Position numbers and translations under genes: made by a program. From positions 5,996,501 to 6,060,500 of the forward strand of contig NZ_JACHMZ010000001.1 in the NCBI RefSeq assembly GCF_014205165.1: a stretch of 64,000 bases of DNA. The letters are read 5' to 3'. The notes under the pieces were generated by a model. The model saw only the letters and a program-made list of their open reading frames with translations. It was not told the origin of the DNA and ran no database searches. Positions 15,861 to 25,720 of the stretch are shown here, one piece after another (position 1 is the stretch's first letter; each line of letters starts with the position of its first letter). The DNA is from Micromonospora carbonacea. Its GTDB lineage: Bacteria; Actinomycetota; Actinomycetes; Mycobacteriales; Micromonosporaceae.

Positions 15861-18383
15861 GTGGCGCTCGTGCGCGTGTACTGCGGTCTGGCCTCGGCGG
15901 ATCCGGCCGACCGACCGGCCTCGGCCGGTTCGACGCTGACGTCCGCTGTGGTCGACGACGCAGGTCGGCTGCTCCATGTCTGCGAGATCGGCGACGACCC
16001 GGCCGGCTACGCCCAGCTGGTCGCGCTGCTCGTGGAGCGGTCGGGCGGGCCGAGCGGGGCCGCGATCGCCGCCGACAGCGACGACCACACGGTCACCTCG
16101 CTGCTGAGCGCCGCCGGGCGTCCCCTGGCCATCGCGGACGACGACTCCGTCGACGACTTCGCCGAGCGGTTCGCCGACGACGACTCGCTGGAGGAGATGC
16201 AGTCCCCGCCGGCCGAGCGCCGGGCGGTCGGGCTGGCCCGGGCCCTCCAGGCAGGCGCGCTGTCGGCGGTCACGCTGCCGGCGCCCCGGGACCTCGCCGG
16301 CTACAAGCAGGTCCTCTCGGCGCACGCCGCGCTCGCCAGCGGCCGGCACTCCGCCGCCGTGGCGCTGCGCGAGGTGCTGCGGGAGCTCTACCCGGCCGCC
16401 CTGCGCGCGTACCCGGACCCGGCCGAGCCGGTCGCCCTGGCCGTGCTGGACGCCCTGCCCGAGCCCGGCATGCTGGGCGGGACGATCGCCCGGGGTCGAG
16501 AGGTGTCGGTGGCGGCGGACGCCATCGCCGCCCACCTCGCGGCCGACGGGGTGGCCGACGAAGGCAAGATCAACGATGCGGTGACCGCGCTGCGGGTCGC
16601 CATCGCCGAGACCCCGCGCCGCGCGGCGGTCAGCCGGGCGCTCACCTCCGCCGTGGCGGAGACCGTCCGCCAAGCGGTCGCCTCGGTGCGGGCGTGCGAC
16701 GCGGGCTGCGAGGCCCTGGTCGGCGCGCTCGACGCCCGGGTCACCACCCCCGCGCCGCCGTCGGGTCGCCGGGCCGCCGCCCGCCGGGGCGAGCCGATCG
16801 CCGAGCTCCCCGGCTCCGGCCTGCGTGCGCTGCGGCCCACCGAGCCCGAGCCCGTCGCCGGGCGGCGCAGCCGGCCCGAGCCGGTGCCCGGCAGCGGCCT
16901 GCCCGCCCAGCCCCGCCCGCTCGGCCCGCCGCCGGTCGCGCCGGAGCCCGTCGCCCCGCCGCCGGTCGCCCCGCGCCCGGTCGTCCCGGCCGCCTCGGCC
17001 ACCCCGCCCGTCTCCGGCCCGCCGTCGGCCGAGCCGCGCCGCCTGATCGACGGCCCACCGTCGCCGGAGCCGCGCCGCCTGATCGACGGCCCGCCGTCGC
17101 CGGAGCCGCGCCGTCTGATCGACGGCCCGCCCGGTTCCGCGCCCGAGCCGCGTCGCCTGATCGACGGTCCGACCAACCGGCCGGTCTCCGCCCCGCCGCC
17201 CCCGCCGCCGGGCATCACCCCGATCGCGCCGAGCCAGCGCGAGCGCGGATCCGTGCCGCCGGCCGAGGCCGGTGAGCCGTTCCGGCCCACGCTGACCACG
17301 GCCGCGATCCAGAACGCGCGGGCCGAGCGGCAGCGCACCATCATCCCGCCCCGGCCCAAGACGACGGGCGAGTCCGCGCCGCCACCCACCGGTGGCTTCA
17401 GCGCCACCGACCTGAGCGTCCCGCTGCCGGCTCCGCGTCCCGGCCAGGAGTCGGCGCCCCCCGGCTCGCGGGCGAACTGGCCGCTGGTCAACAACCCCGA
17501 GGACCCCGCCGACAGCTCACCGAACAACCCGGTCGTACGCCCCTTCGAGGAGCGGGCGAAGCGGCAGATCGACGCGCCGACCGAGGTGGTTCCGGCGGCC
17601 GAGGGCCGGGTCACCCCGCCGTGGCTCGCCGACGACCTGCCCCAGGAGCCGCCGATGCTGCGGCTGGTCGAGCCGCCGCCGCTGGCCGACCGGGCGCTGC
17701 GGGAGGGGTCGGGCCCGGCTGCGGACCCGCGCCTGGAGCCCCCGCCGCTGCGGTTGGTCGACCGCGGCGAGGCGTCCCGCGCCGACCGTCCCGCCCCGGA
17801 GCCCCGCCCCGAGCGGCCGGCGATGGAGCACCGGTCCCCGCTCGCCCAGCGCGGCCCGGCGGAGCAGCGGCCCGCCATGGAGCACCGCTCGGCCCCGCCC
17901 CAGCCGCCCCGGTCCGCCCCCATGGAGCGGCGCACCCCGCCGGTCTCCGACGAGGGGGACGGCGACCTGCTGATCTTCGCCGCCGCCAAGTCGGCCTGGT
18001 TCGTCGGTCACGACGACGAGGCCGACCTGGACTGGTCGAGCACCGCCGACACCGGGTGGCAGGCCGCCGAGCAGGCCGCCCGCCCGGCGGTGGGTGCCGA
18101 GACCAAGGCCGGGCTGCCCAAGCGGGTGCCGCAGGCCAACCTGGTGCCCGGCTCGCCCCTGCGCGAGGAGCGTCCCCTGCGGATAGTCCGCGACGCGGCC
18201 AGCCTCGCCGAGAACACCACCGGCTACTTCCGGGGCTGGCGTCGCGGGCAGGAGATCGGCGGCTTCGCCGTCGGCGGCCGACCGGGCCGTGAGGCGGCCG
18301 GCGGCTGGGACTTCACCCGGGACACCGGCGACCGCGACGACGACCGGGAATACGAGTACCGCTCCGCCGGCTACCGCTCCTGA
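15861..18383 (+). CDS. IS110-transposase-like domain fused to a conservon-kinase-type C-terminal tail
   Basis: An 840-residue protein; GTG start set by GGGAGGAGG at 15844-15852. Residues 1-200 follow the DEDD-type N-domain of IS110-family transposases: VVDDAGRLLHVCEIGDDPAG, a LLSAAGRPL strand, LARALQAGALSAVTLPAP, LREVLRELYPAALRAYPD and ALAVLDALPEP. The first catalytic Asp (VYCGLA in place of GVD) and the Glu position look lost, and the C-terminal Transposase_20 domain is absent. A helical region to about 290 is followed by a long Pro-rich linker with four EPRRLIDGPP repeats. The last ~140 residues (KSAWF, DTGWQAA, LPKRVPQANLVPG near 752-764, GYFRGWRRGQE) match the tail of the nearby conservon kinase. 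The domain match is by eye; function unknown. Confidence 0.75.
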   Translation: MALVRVYCGLASADPADRPASAGSTLTSAVVDDAGRLLHVCEIGDDPAGYAQLVALLVERSGGPSGAAIAADSDDHTVTSLLSAAGRPLAIADDDSVDDFAERFADDDSLEEMQSPPAERRAVGLARALQAGALSAVTLPAPRDLAGYKQVLSAHAALASGRHSAAVALREVLRELYPAALRAYPDPAEPVALAVLDALPEPGMLGGTIARGREVSVAADAIAAHLAADGVADEGKINDAVTALRVAIAETPRRAAVSRALTSAVAETVRQAVASVRACDAGCEALVGALDARVTTPAPPSGRRAAARRGEPIAELPGSGLRALRPTEPEPVAGRRSRPEPVPGSGLPAQPRPLGPPPVAPEPVAPPPVAPRPVVPAASATPPVSGPPSAEPRRLIDGPPSPEPRRLIDGPPSPEPRRLIDGPPGSAPEPRRLIDGPTNRPVSAPPPPPPGITPIAPSQRERGSVPPAEAGEPFRPTLTTAAIQNARAERQRTIIPPRPKTTGESAPPPTGGFSATDLSVPLPAPRPGQESAPPGSRANWPLVNNPEDPADSSPNNPVVRPFEERAKRQIDAPTEVVPAAEGRVTPPWLADDLPQEPPMLRLVEPPPLADRALREGSGPAADPRLEPPPLRLVDRGEASRADRPAPEPRPERPAMEHRSPLAQRGPAEQRPAMEHRSAPPQPPRSAPMERRTPPVSDEGDGDLLIFAAAKSAWFVGHDDEADLDWSSTADTGWQAAEQAARPAVGAETKAGLPKRVPQANLVPGSPLREERPLRIVRDAASLAENTTGYFRGWRRGQEIGGFAVGGRPGREAAGGWDFTRDTGDRDDDREYEYRSAGYRS
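17031..17170 (+). repeat. 36-bp tandem repeats encoding EPRRLIDGPPSP
   Basis: Four in-frame copies, the first two complete 36-bp units and the last two slightly diverged, encode EPRRLIDGPPSP-type repeats in the linker of the IS110-like protein. Each contributes a basic-hydrophobic patch in an otherwise Pro-rich stretch. Confidence 0.85.
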
Positions 18384-18391
18384 CCATCCCG

Positions 18392-18414
18392 CCGGGGCGG
18401 CACGGCCGCCCCGG
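18392..18414 (+). terminator. Hairpin terminator after the IS110-like gene
   Basis: A perfect 10-bp stem (CCGGGGCGGC with GCCGCCCCGG) and a 3-nt loop start 9 nt after the stop codon. There is no U-tract, as is usual in actinomycetes. Confidence 0.65.
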
Positions 18415-18705
18415 CTCCGCGTGGAGCGGGTCACCGGGGCGGGCCGGCGTACGCGGCCCCACGGCGGCGGAGAGCTCCCGGGTGGACCTCCCGGATACCC
18501 CTGCGGCGGCCTGACGTCCCTCAGGGGCGGCGAGAGCGTCCCCTAGGGAGGGTGACGGCAGCCGGGGGCGCATCATGGGGGGCGCAGGGCCACGGGTTCC
18601 GGCGCGGGCGCTCCCGACCCAGCCGGGCCTGTGCCGGCCGACGGCGGCGTGCAGGCGCCCGCCACCAACGGCAACGGGTCGCGGCCCGGCCCCGGACAGC
18701 CGGAA

Positions 18706-18743
18706 GCGCCCGACGACCCGGCGGAGTGCCGGTCGTCGGGCGC
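18706..18743 (-). terminator. Hairpin terminator after the conservon
   Basis: A perfect 13-bp stem (GCGCCCGACGACC with GGTCGTCGGGCGC) with a 12-nt loop lies 13 bp beyond the cvnD stop codon. Together with 18392-18414 it separates the two convergent units; nothing else is evident between them. Confidence 0.7.
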
Positions 18744-18756
18744 GTCCCGTCGTCGA

Positions 18757-19350
18757 TCAGGCCGGCGCGACCGCGCGCGAGCGACGCATCGTGAGCACGT
18801 ACTCGACAAGCGAGATCAGCACGTGCTTCGTCGACTCCCGGTTACGGGCGTCGCAGGCCACCACCGGCACCTCGTGCGAGATCGCGAGCGCGTCCCGGAC
18901 GTCCTGCGGGTCGTGGTACTGCATCCCGTCGAAGCAGTTGATGGCCACCAGGTAGGGCAGCCGCCGGTGCTCGAAGAAGTCGATGGCCGCGAAGCAGTCG
19001 GCCAGCCGCCGGGTGTCGACCAGGACCACCGCGCCGATGGCGCCCCGGACCAGCTCGTCCCACATGAACCAGAACCGGGTCTGGCCGGGGGTGCCGAACA
19101 GGTACAGGATCAGGTCCCGGTCGATCGAGATACGGCCGAAGTCCATCGCCACCGTGGTCGTCGTCTTCCCCGGCACCTGCCGGGTGTCGTCGACGCCCAC
19201 GCCGGCGGAGGTCATGATCGCCTCGGTGGTCAGCGGCGTGATCTCCGAGACCGAGCCGACCAGCGTCGTCTTGCCGACGCCGAAACCACCGGCGATAACG
19301 ATCTTCGCCGACGTCACGCGCCCGCTCGGGACGGGCGGGCGGTGCGACAT
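18757..19350 (-). CDS. cvnD: Conservon Ras-like GTPase CvnD
   Basis: A 197-residue small GTPase of the bacterial MglA/Rab-like type found in actinomycete conservons. P-loop GGFGVGKTT lies near residues 20-28, switch region TTTTVAMDFGRI and G3 LFGTPGQTRF follow, and a base-recognition-like AINCFDG replaces canonical NKxD. It is the likely output switch of the cvnABCD module, which in Streptomyces forms a membrane-associated complex resembling eukaryotic G-protein signalling. ATG 19350 starts one nt after the cvnC stop; an in-frame start at 19371 would overlap cvnC. It is the last gene of a leftward four-gene operon. Confidence 0.93.
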   Translation of the reverse strand: MSHRPPVPSGRVTSAKIVIAGGFGVGKTTLVGSVSEITPLTTEAIMTSAGVGVDDTRQVPGKTTTTVAMDFGRISIDRDLILYLFGTPGQTRFWFMWDELVRGAIGAVVLVDTRRLADCFAAIDFFEHRRLPYLVAINCFDGMQYHDPQDVRDALAISHEVPVVACDARNRESTKHVLISLVEYVLTMRRSRAVAPA

Positions 19351-19351
19351 G

Positions 19352-19726
19352 TCAGAGCCTGCGAAGTCCACTCAGCACCCTCTCCAGCAGTTCAGTGCCC
19401 ACCGCGTCGTCGGAGTCGTCCAGGATGGTCGGCTCGTGGACCGCGACCAGGCCGTCCGTCGCCATGTCGGCGATGAGCACCCTAGCCACGCCGAGCGGGA
19501 GCTGCATCCGCGCCGCGATCTCGGCAAGCGACTGCACACGTCCGTCGCACAGCGCGGCGATGTACTGGTGCTCCCGGCCCTGCCCGCCGTTGGAACCGGC
19601 AGTGGCCCGACCACGCACCGTCGTCTCGACGAGCGCCTCCAACGCGATGTCCAGCCGGGGGCGGGTACGACCGCGGGTCACGGCGTACGGACGGACCAAC
19701 GCTCCGGTCGGCTCGTCACGATCCAT
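19352..19726 (-). CDS. cvnC: Conservon DUF742 protein CvnC
   Basis: A 124-residue DUF742 protein. Features are the N-terminal ALVRPYAVTRGRTRP, a central winged-helix-like LAEIAARMQLPLGVARVLIADMA and the tail LLERVLSGLRRL. The start is chosen at ATG 19726 because a nearly perfect ribosome binding site (GAAGGAGGTGA) lies 8 nt upstream; an open frame extends 10 codons further. CvnC proteins bridge the kinase-like CvnA and the GTPase in conservon models. Cytoplasmic; no membrane segments. Confidence 0.93.
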   Translation of the reverse strand: MDRDEPTGALVRPYAVTRGRTRPRLDIALEALVETTVRGRATAGSNGGQGREHQYIAALCDGRVQSLAEIAARMQLPLGVARVLIADMATDGLVAVHEPTILDDSDDAVGTELLERVLSGLRRL

Positions 19727-19826
19727 GTCGCCGCTCACCTCCTTCGTCCCCGACACCGGCTGGACCCGGTGGAACCCGTCGTTTCTGTCGTTGCCGCCCC
19801 GCCTGACCCACCGGCCAGCGCGCGGG

Positions 19827-20231
19827 TCAGCCCATCATCCCCACAGCCGTACGCGGCTGCGGGGTCAACGCGTCGCCCACCCGGTCGACCAGGAGGGCCA
19901 TCTCGTATCCGACCTGCCCGACGTCGCAGCTGCGGGCGGCGAGCACGGCGAACGACGAGCCGTCCGAGATGGACATCAGGAACAGGAAGCCGTTGTCCAT
20001 CTCGACCACCGTCTGCAGCACCGCGCCGCCCTCGAAGCAGCGGGCCGCCCCCTGCGTGAGGCTGACCAGGCCGGACGCGATCGCGGCGAGCTGGTCGGCC
20101 CGGTCACGCGGAAGGTCTCGTGACGACGCGAGGAGCAGGCCGTCCGCGGAGACGGCGACCGCGTGCGCGACACCGGGCACCCGGTCGGCGAAGTTGGCCA
20201 GCAGCCAACCGAGATCCTGCGTAGTTGTCAT
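19827..20231 (-). CDS. cvnB: Conservon roadblock/LC7 protein CvnB
   Basis: A 134-residue roadblock/LC7 domain protein: [20 protein letters not shown], then [18 protein letters not shown]-like helix and [17 protein letters not shown]. In conservons and in the MglA/MglB system this fold acts with the partner GTPase, as activator or regulator. Its ATG overlaps the cvnA stop (ATGA). A gap of about 100 bp separates it from cvnC, where the strong cvnC ribosome binding site lies. Confidence 0.95.
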   Translation of the reverse strand: MTTTQDLGWLLANFADRVPGVAHAVAVSADGLLLASSRDLPRDRADQLAAIASGLVSLTQGAARCFEGGAVLQTVVEMDNGFLFLMSISDGSSFAVLAARSCDVGQVGYEMALLVDRVGDALTPQPRTAVGMMG

Positions 20232-23200
20232 CCTTGTTGCTCCTTCTGCCCGCTCCCGGCCACCGGGCCTGAGCCAGACTGCGAGGATTGCTGCCCACCC
20301 GAAGCTTCCTCCGGGGTGGTCGGGTTGCCGTCGGGCTGGGTACGCCCACGCTGCACGCCTCGATGGTATGCCGAGAGCAGACCTCGGACGCCCTCCGGTG
20401 TGCGGCGCTGGACCGAGGTGGTGGGCTTCTCCACCCCGCCGGGCACGAGCTGGGCCATCGGCACCCGCTTCGGCAGGCCCTTGCGGGTGGTCTCCGCCAC
20501 GGGGACCTCGGTGGCCGCCGTGGCGGCCCGCCAGCCGTCGTCCGCGGCCGTCTCCCAGGCGTTGCCCTGCGACGTGGGCCGCCGGCCGCCGAAGGCGTCG
20601 GCGAGGCCGGGGCGACCGCCGCCGTTGCTCGGCGATCCGTTGTCGCGTGGCACTCCTCCGGCCATCGCGGTGTCTGCCATCGGTGCGTTACCTGTCGTCC
20701 GGGGTGCTGGTGTCTGGACGGCCCGGCCGGTGACGTCGACCGCGGAGAACTGCTGGGTCACGGCCCCGTTCGCAGGGCTTGCGGCGCCGTTGGCGGGTGC
20801 GGGCGGGGTGACCCCCGCCGCCTCCTCCGGGCCCGAGCGGCGGGTGCGGAACCAGGCCGATTCCAGCTCCCGGAAGATCGGCAGTTCCATCGTCTCGTCC
20901 GCGTAGCGCTGCTGCCGGTTCTGCGCCTGCGGGGTCGTCGGCCGGGCCGGCGTCGGCGGCATGACCGGCCGGGCGGCCGGCGCGCTCGGCGCCTCGGTGC
21001 GCGGCACCCGGGGCAGCTCGGTGGTCATGTCCAGGGCGGCGGCGAGGCGCTCCGGTACCGGCGGGGTGGCCGGCTCCGGGGCGGCCACCGGCGGCCAGGC
21101 CGGGGGCGCCGCGGGCCCCTGGGCTGCGGGCGCCGGCCGGCTGGGCAACGGCTGCGCCGAGTACGGCTGACCGGAGACGGGCGTGCCGGCCGGCTGCCCG
21201 GAGATCGGCTGCCCGGACACCGGGGCGGCCGAGACGGGCTGACCCGACACCGGGAAGGCGGAGACGGGCGGTGCCGAGACCGGCGGAACCGGGGGCGCGG
21301 AGACCGGCGGCACGGGCGGCGCGGAGACGGGCGGCACCGAGACCGGCGGCGGAGTCCAACCCCGGGCCTCCGGGCTGCTCGGCAGCTGCCGGGGGATGAC
21401 GGGCTGCTGGCCGCTGGTGGCCGGGTCGCCGTCGCCGGGGGCCCGCCGCTGCGGCAGCGGGTCGATCTGCTGCCCGTTGGCGGTGCGGGGGGCGGGGGCG
21501 GCGCCGGCGGCGCCGGTCAGGTCCGACCAGGCCGGCATCGACCGCGTGGGACCGGTCGGCGCGGGCGCGCCGTGGCCGTTGCGCGAGGCCGGGTCGAAGG
21601 ACCGGCCGCCCAGGGTGACCTGGTTGCCCGAGTGCCCCGGCCGCTGGCTGGGTGCGGGGGCCGCGGGGCCGTTGCCGAAGGCCGCGAAAGCGCCGAGGGT
21701 CGGGGGGGACCCGCCCGGCTGCGAGCCGGTGAGCTGCGCGGGCGGGGCCGGCAGCGCGCCGGGCTGCTGGACCCGGCCGGAGAGCGCGCGGGGCACCAGC
21801 ACGGTGGTGGGCAGGGTCACGTCGGCCACGGTGCCCCGGTCGGTGCCGGGCCGCAGCTCGACCTTCACCCCGTGCCGGGAGGCCAGCCGGGCGACCACGA
21901 CCAGGCCCATCATCCGGGAGACGGCCACGTCCACCTGCGGCGGCGTGGCGAGGCGCTCGTTGAGCTCGTAGAGCTGCTCGACGCTGATGCCGATGCCCCG
22001 GTCCTCGACGTAGAGGCTGGCGCGGTCGCCGACCCGGCGGGCCTCCACCATCACCTGCGAGTCGGGCGGCGAGAAGGCGGTCGCGTTGTCGAACAGCTCG
22101 GCGACCAGGTGGACCAGGTCGTTGACCGCGTGCGCGGCGACCTCGATGTCCCGGTCGATCACCCCGAACTCGATGCGGGTGTAGTGCTCCACCTCGGACT
22201 GGGCGGCCCGCAGCACGTCGATCAGCGCCGCCGGCTCCCGCTGCACGCGGGTGGAGTCGGCGCCGGCGAGCACCAGCAGGTTCTCGTCGTTGCGGCGCAT
22301 CCGGGTCGCCAGGTGGTCGAGCTGGAACAGCTCGGCCAGCCGGTCCGGGTCCTCCTCGCCGCGCTCCAGCCGGTCGAGGTGGCCGATCAGCCGGTCGACC
22401 AGGATCTGCGAGCGGCGGGCCAGGTTGACGAACATGGTCGCGACGGAGGCGCGCAGCGCGGCCTGCTCGGCCGCCGTCCGCACGGCCTCCAGGTGGACCG
22501 CGTTGAACGCCTCGGTCACCTGACCGAACTCGTCCTTGCTGCGCACCGGCAGCGGCTCGGCGATCTGGTTGGCCGCCTGCACCGGGGAGAGCTGGCTGGA
22601 CAGCTGCGGGTCGCGCAGCCGGGCGACGGCCTGCGGCAGGCCGTACTGGGCGATGTTGAGCGCGCCCTGCCGCAGGTCGCGCAGCGAGCGGGCCATCGAC
22701 CGGGCGACCAGGTAGGCGAACAGGATGGCCAGCAGCAGCATGCTGAGCAGCAGGCCGGTCTGGAGGAACACCGTGCGCTGCACGTCGGAGCGGAGCGCGT
22801 CGGCCTGCTCGACGACGTCGCCGTCCAGCTTCGCCTCGACCGTGCGGATCAGCTTGGCGTTGGCGACCATGGCCGCGTCCCACTGGTCCGGCCCGAACGG
22901 CGCGTCGGCCATGCTGCCGTTGATGTTGCCGTCGAGCCAGCCGGTGTAGTTCTGCGCCTCGCGCCGGTCGCCGCCGGCGACGGTCTGGTCGTGCAGGTCC
23001 GCCTCGGCCTGGCTGGCCACCGCCTTGAAGCTCTGCAACGCCTGCTGCTGACCGGTGCCACTGGCGATGTAGTCGGTGCGCAGGATGGGGGTCAGCTCGC
23101 GCTGGATGAGCGCCCGGTGCACCACGACCCGGCGGACCGAGAGGTATTCCTTCTCCCGGGCGACGGCGGCCGCGGCGCGCATCCGGTCGCTCAGGTCGTT

Positions 23201-23767
23201 GTCACCGGCGAGCTGGGTGGCGGAGTCGCGGATCGAGAGCAGGTCGTTGATCAGGCCCTCGTACGCCTGCATGGCGTCGATGATCTTCAGCTTGCCGTTG
23301 AAGACCTGGCTGCGGGTGCCGGGCAGGTCCTTCAGGTTCTGGTCGATGCCGTCGAGGAGGTTCTCCAGGCTGTTCGGCAGGTCCTCGACCTTGGCCCGCT
23401 GGCTCAGGTAGGGAGACTTCGCCTGGTCGACCCGGCTGTTGACCCGGTTGTACGCCTCCTGGTACTGCGCCTTGGCCTGGTCGCCGCTCGCGCCGAGCAG
23501 CAGCACCGCGGAGGTGCGCTCGTCCTGCAGGCTGTTGACCAGGTCGCCCGAGTAGCCCACCAGGTTCGCCAGGTCGCCCGAACGGTTGGCGTTGTTCAGC
23601 GTCTCCAGGTTGTCGACGAGGCCACTGGTGCCGACGACGACCGTGGCGATGGTCGGCACGATCATGATGAGACCGAGCTTGGACCAGATCGGCATGTCGC
23701 GGAGCCGGCCGGCCGGCCGACGCAGTCGCGACAGGAAGGAACCCGCCGTCTTCGGTCGTTTGCTCAC
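20228..23767 (-). CDS. cvnA: Conservon sensor histidine kinase-like protein CvnA (nitrate-sensing-type ectodomain)
   Basis: A 1179-residue membrane protein. A first span (about residues 30-55, [20 protein letters not shown]) and a second (about 340-365, [17 protein letters not shown]) frame a helical extracellular domain of the NIT type ([15 protein letters not shown]). HAMP and a dimerisation helix follow, then a HATPase_c domain ([24 protein letters not shown]). There is no clear phospho-acceptor His box before the ATPase domain, as usual for CvnA. The C-terminal third is Pro/Gly-rich with VSAPPVPP and VSGQP repeats and ends in [18 protein letters not shown] (near 1098-1110) and [16 protein letters not shown] 23767 has GAGGGCGGTGAC upstream. 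First gene of the cvnABCD operon. Confidence 0.93.
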   Translation of the reverse strand: MSKRPKTAGSFLSRLRRPAGRLRDMPIWSKLGLIMIVPTIATVVVGTSGLVDNLETLNNANRSGDLANLVGYSGDLVNSLQDERTSAVLLLGASGDQAKAQYQEAYNRVNSRVDQAKSPYLSQRAKVEDLPNSLENLLDGIDQNLKDLPGTRSQVFNGKLKIIDAMQAYEGLINDLLSIRDSATQLAGDNDLSDRMRAAAAVAREKEYLSVRRVVVHRALIQRELTPILRTDYIASGTGQQQALQSFKAVASQAEADLHDQTVAGGDRREAQNYTGWLDGNINGSMADAPFGPDQWDAAMVANAKLIRTVEAKLDGDVVEQADALRSDVQRTVFLQTGLLLSMLLLAILFAYLVARSMARSLRDLRQGALNIAQYGLPQAVARLRDPQLSSQLSPVQAANQIAEPLPVRSKDEFGQVTEAFNAVHLEAVRTAAEQAALRASVATMFVNLARRSQILVDRLIGHLDRLERGEEDPDRLAELFQLDHLATRMRRNDENLLVLAGADSTRVQREPAALIDVLRAAQSEVEHYTRIEFGVIDRDIEVAAHAVNDLVHLVAELFDNATAFSPPDSQVMVEARRVGDRASLYVEDRGIGISVEQLYELNERLATPPQVDVAVSRMMGLVVVARLASRHGVKVELRPGTDRGTVADVTLPTTVLVPRALSGRVQQPGALPAPPAQLTGSQPGGSPPTLGAFAAFGNGPAAPAPSQRPGHSGNQVTLGGRSFDPASRNGHGAPAPTGPTRSMPAWSDLTGAAGAAPAPRTANGQQIDPLPQRRAPGDGDPATSGQQPVIPRQLPSSPEARGWTPPPVSVPPVSAPPVPPVSAPPVPPVSAPPVSAFPVSGQPVSAAPVSGQPISGQPAGTPVSGQPYSAQPLPSRPAPAAQGPAAPPAWPPVAAPEPATPPVPERLAAALDMTTELPRVPRTEAPSAPAARPVMPPTPARPTTPQAQNRQQRYADETMELPIFRELESAWFRTRRSGPEEAAGVTPPAPANGAASPANGAVTQQFSAVDVTGRAVQTPAPRTTGNAPMADTAMAGGVPRDNGSPSNGGGRPGLADAFGGRRPTSQGNAWETAADDGWRAATAATEVPVAETTRKGLPKRVPMAQLVPGGVEKPTTSVQRRTPEGVRGLLSAYHRGVQRGRTQPDGNPTTPEEASGGQQSSQSGSGPVAGSGQKEQQG
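21150..21350 (-). repeat. Tandem repeats encoding [13 protein letters not shown] in CvnA
   Basis: Repeated in-frame units of 15-24 bp rich in GGAGACCGGC-type sequence encode VSAPPVPP and then P(V/I)SGQP repeats in the disordered linker of the kinase. Confidence 0.7.
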
Positions 23768-23960
23768 GTCACCGCCCTCGCGATCACAGCGTCCGCGCGT
23801 TGCCCCGGGCAACGCCCAGCGACCGACCCGGCGGGTCGGACCTCCGAGATTCCATCACGCCGTGTTCCAAAGAGAAAGCCCAGCCTGGCCGTCGCCGAAG
23901 GTGTGATGAGATGTTGATGCAATTTGCTCGCAATCCGTCTGGCCGGAGTGACTGAGAGTA

Positions 23961-24566
23961 ATGGAACACCCCCATCGCGTCATCCTTCTCGCCGGCCCTT
24001 CTGGCTCCGGAAAGTCGTACATAGCTCAACGAACCGGGCTTCCCGTCCTCTGTTTGGACGACTTCTACAAGGACGGTGATGACCCTACGTTGCCGCGCCA
24101 CGACGGCCTTGTGGACTGGGACTCACCCCGCTCGTGGGACGCCGGGGCGGCCGTGGAAACGATTGCCCGGCTGGCCCACGACGGCAAGGCCGAAGTGCCG
24201 GTTTATGCGATCGGCGCGGACCGGCAAGTGGCCACCCGGACATTCGAGGTGGCCGGATCGCCACTCTTCGTCGCCGAAGGGATATTCGCCGCCGAGATCG
24301 TCGATGAATGCCGGCGCCGGGGCCTGCTCGCCGGGGCGTACGCGCTGCGCCGGCCGCGCGGCGCCACCTTCCTGCGGCGGCTCGCCCGCGACCTGGCCGA
24401 GCAGCGCAAGGCACCCCGGGTGCTGCTGCGGCGCGGGCTGGCCCTGCTGCGGGCGGAGCCGGCGGTGCTGCGCCGCCAGGCGGGGCTCGGCGCCCGGCCG
24501 GCCCCCGCCGGCGAGGTGCTGCGCCGGGTGGCCGACCTGCTCGCCGGCCACCCGCACCATTCCTGA
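23961..24566 (+). CDS. Uridine kinase-like P-loop kinase
   Basis: A 201-residue P-loop kinase of the uridine kinase/phosphoribulokinase type: Walker A AGPSGSGKSYIAQ near residues 11-19, then LCLDDFYKDGDDPTLP and a base-side motif DWDSPRSWD. The EGIFAAE segment corresponds to the region that follows the substrate site. It would phosphorylate uridine or cytidine to the monophosphate. It sits beside adenosine deaminase and a few kb from the nucleoside importer, supporting a salvage role. The region upstream is unusually AT-rich for this genome, with a weak GAGAG before the ATG. It is divergent from cvnA. Confidence 0.82.
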   Translation: MEHPHRVILLAGPSGSGKSYIAQRTGLPVLCLDDFYKDGDDPTLPRHDGLVDWDSPRSWDAGAAVETIARLAHDGKAEVPVYAIGADRQVATRTFEVAGSPLFVAEGIFAAEIVDECRRRGLLAGAYALRRPRGATFLRRLARDLAEQRKAPRVLLRRGLALLRAEPAVLRRQAGLGARPAPAGEVLRRVADLLAGHPHHS

Positions 24567-24577
24567 TCAGGCCCTGA

Positions 24578-25657
24578 TCAGCCCAGCAGCTTCGCGTACG
24601 CCGGCTTGATCACCTCGTCGATGATGACCAGCCGCTCGTCGAACGGGATGAACGCGCTCTTCATCGCGTTGATCGTGAACCACTGGAGCTCCTTCCAGCC
24701 GTAGCCGAAGGCCTCCACCAGCAGCGCCATCTCCCGGGACATCGAGGTGCCGCTCATCAGCCGGTTGTCGGTGTTCACGGTGACCCGGAACCGCAGGTCG
24801 CGCAGCAGCCCGATCGGGTGCTCGGCGATCGACGCCGCCGCGCCGGTCTGCACGTTCGACGACGGGCACAGCTCCAGCGGGATCCGCTTGTCCCGCACGT
24901 ACGCGGCGAGCCGGCCCAGCGTCGGCCGGTCGCCGCCGGGGGTGATGTCGTCGACGATCCGCACCCCGTGGCCGAGGCGGTCCGCGCCGCACCACTGGAT
25001 CGCCTGCCAGATCGACGGCAGCCCGAACGCCTCGCCGGCGTGGATGGTGAAGTGGAAGTTCTCCCGCTGGAGGTACTCGAACGCGTCGAGGTGCCGGGTG
25101 GGCGGGAAGCCCGCCTCCGCCCCGGCGATGTCGAAGCCCACCACCCCGGCGTCGCGGTGCCGCACCGCCAGCTCGGCGATCTCCTGCGACCGGGCGGCGT
25201 GCCGCATCGCGGTGAGCAGGGTGCCCACCCGGATCGGGTGGCCGGCGTCGGCGGCGAGCGCCGTGCCCTCGGCGAACCCGGCGACGACCGCCTCGACCAC
25301 CTCGTCCAGGGTCAGGTCCCGCTCCAGGTGCTGCTCGGGGGCGAACCGCACCTCGGCGTAGACGACCCCGTCGGTCGCCAGGTCCAGGGCGCACTCCCGG
25401 GCCACCCGGCGCAGCGCGGGCGCGGTCTGCATGACGGCGACGGTGTGCGCGAACGTCTCCAGGTAGCGCTCCAACGAGCCGGAGTCCGCCGCCTCGGCGA
25501 ACCAGCGGCCGAGCGCCCCGGGGTCGACGGTGGGCAGCTCGTGGCCGACCTCGGCCGCCAGCTCGACGATCGTCGCCGGCCGCAGGCCGCCGTCGAGGTG
25601 GTCGTGCAGCAGCGCCTTGGGAGCCTTGACGATGTCCTCGTATGAGATTGCGACCAT
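24578..25657 (-). CDS. add: Adenosine deaminase
   Basis: A 359-residue zinc enzyme deaminating adenosine and deoxyadenosine to inosine and deoxyinosine. Zinc and catalytic motifs are HDHLDGGLR near the N-terminus, HAGEAFG (catalytic Glu), DRLGHGV and the [11 protein letters not shown] segment. Length agrees with the family. The ATG has no ribosome binding site but lies 6 nt after TAGGGT (25664-25669, reverse strand), so the mRNA is probably leaderless. It converges with the uridine kinase gene, the two stop codons lying about 12 bp apart, and is divergent from the methyltransferase gene. Confidence 0.97.
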   Translation of the reverse strand: MVAISYEDIVKAPKALLHDHLDGGLRPATIVELAAEVGHELPTVDPGALGRWFAEAADSGSLERYLETFAHTVAVMQTAPALRRVARECALDLATDGVVYAEVRFAPEQHLERDLTLDEVVEAVVAGFAEGTALAADAGHPIRVGTLLTAMRHAARSQEIAELAVRHRDAGVVGFDIAGAEAGFPPTRHLDAFEYLQRENFHFTIHAGEAFGLPSIWQAIQWCGADRLGHGVRIVDDITPGGDRPTLGRLAAYVRDKRIPLELCPSSNVQTGAAASIAEHPIGLLRDLRFRVTVNTDNRLMSGTSMSREMALLVEAFGYGWKELQWFTINAMKSAFIPFDERLVIIDEVIKPAYAKLLG

Positions 25658-25663
25658 GCTGAG

Positions 25664-25669
25664 ACCCTA
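25664..25669 (-). promoter_or_regulatory. -10 element of leaderless add mRNA
   Basis: TAGGGT on the reverse strand, 6 nt before the add ATG; no ribosome binding site intervenes. Confidence 0.5.
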
Positions 25670-25720
25670 GTGGCCACCGGACGGGCCGCCGACGCGACCG
25701 GCTGGGAGGATGGCGCGGTG

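Noticed and set aside
16990..17170. CRISPR-like array
   Set aside because: The 36-bp repeats are contiguous, in frame and have no spacers; they encode protein repeats.
15861..18383. Active IS110 insertion sequence
   Set aside because: The Transposase_20 domain is missing, catalytic acidic residues appear lost, there are no insertion-sequence ends, and the protein continues into a conserved tail. A domesticated domain fits better.
20288..23917. 1209-codon open frame opposite cvnA, and similar long frames opposite other genes
   Set aside because: High-GC DNA gives long antisense frames. Translations are Gly/Arg/Val-rich without domains, while the opposite strand carries a clear conservon kinase.
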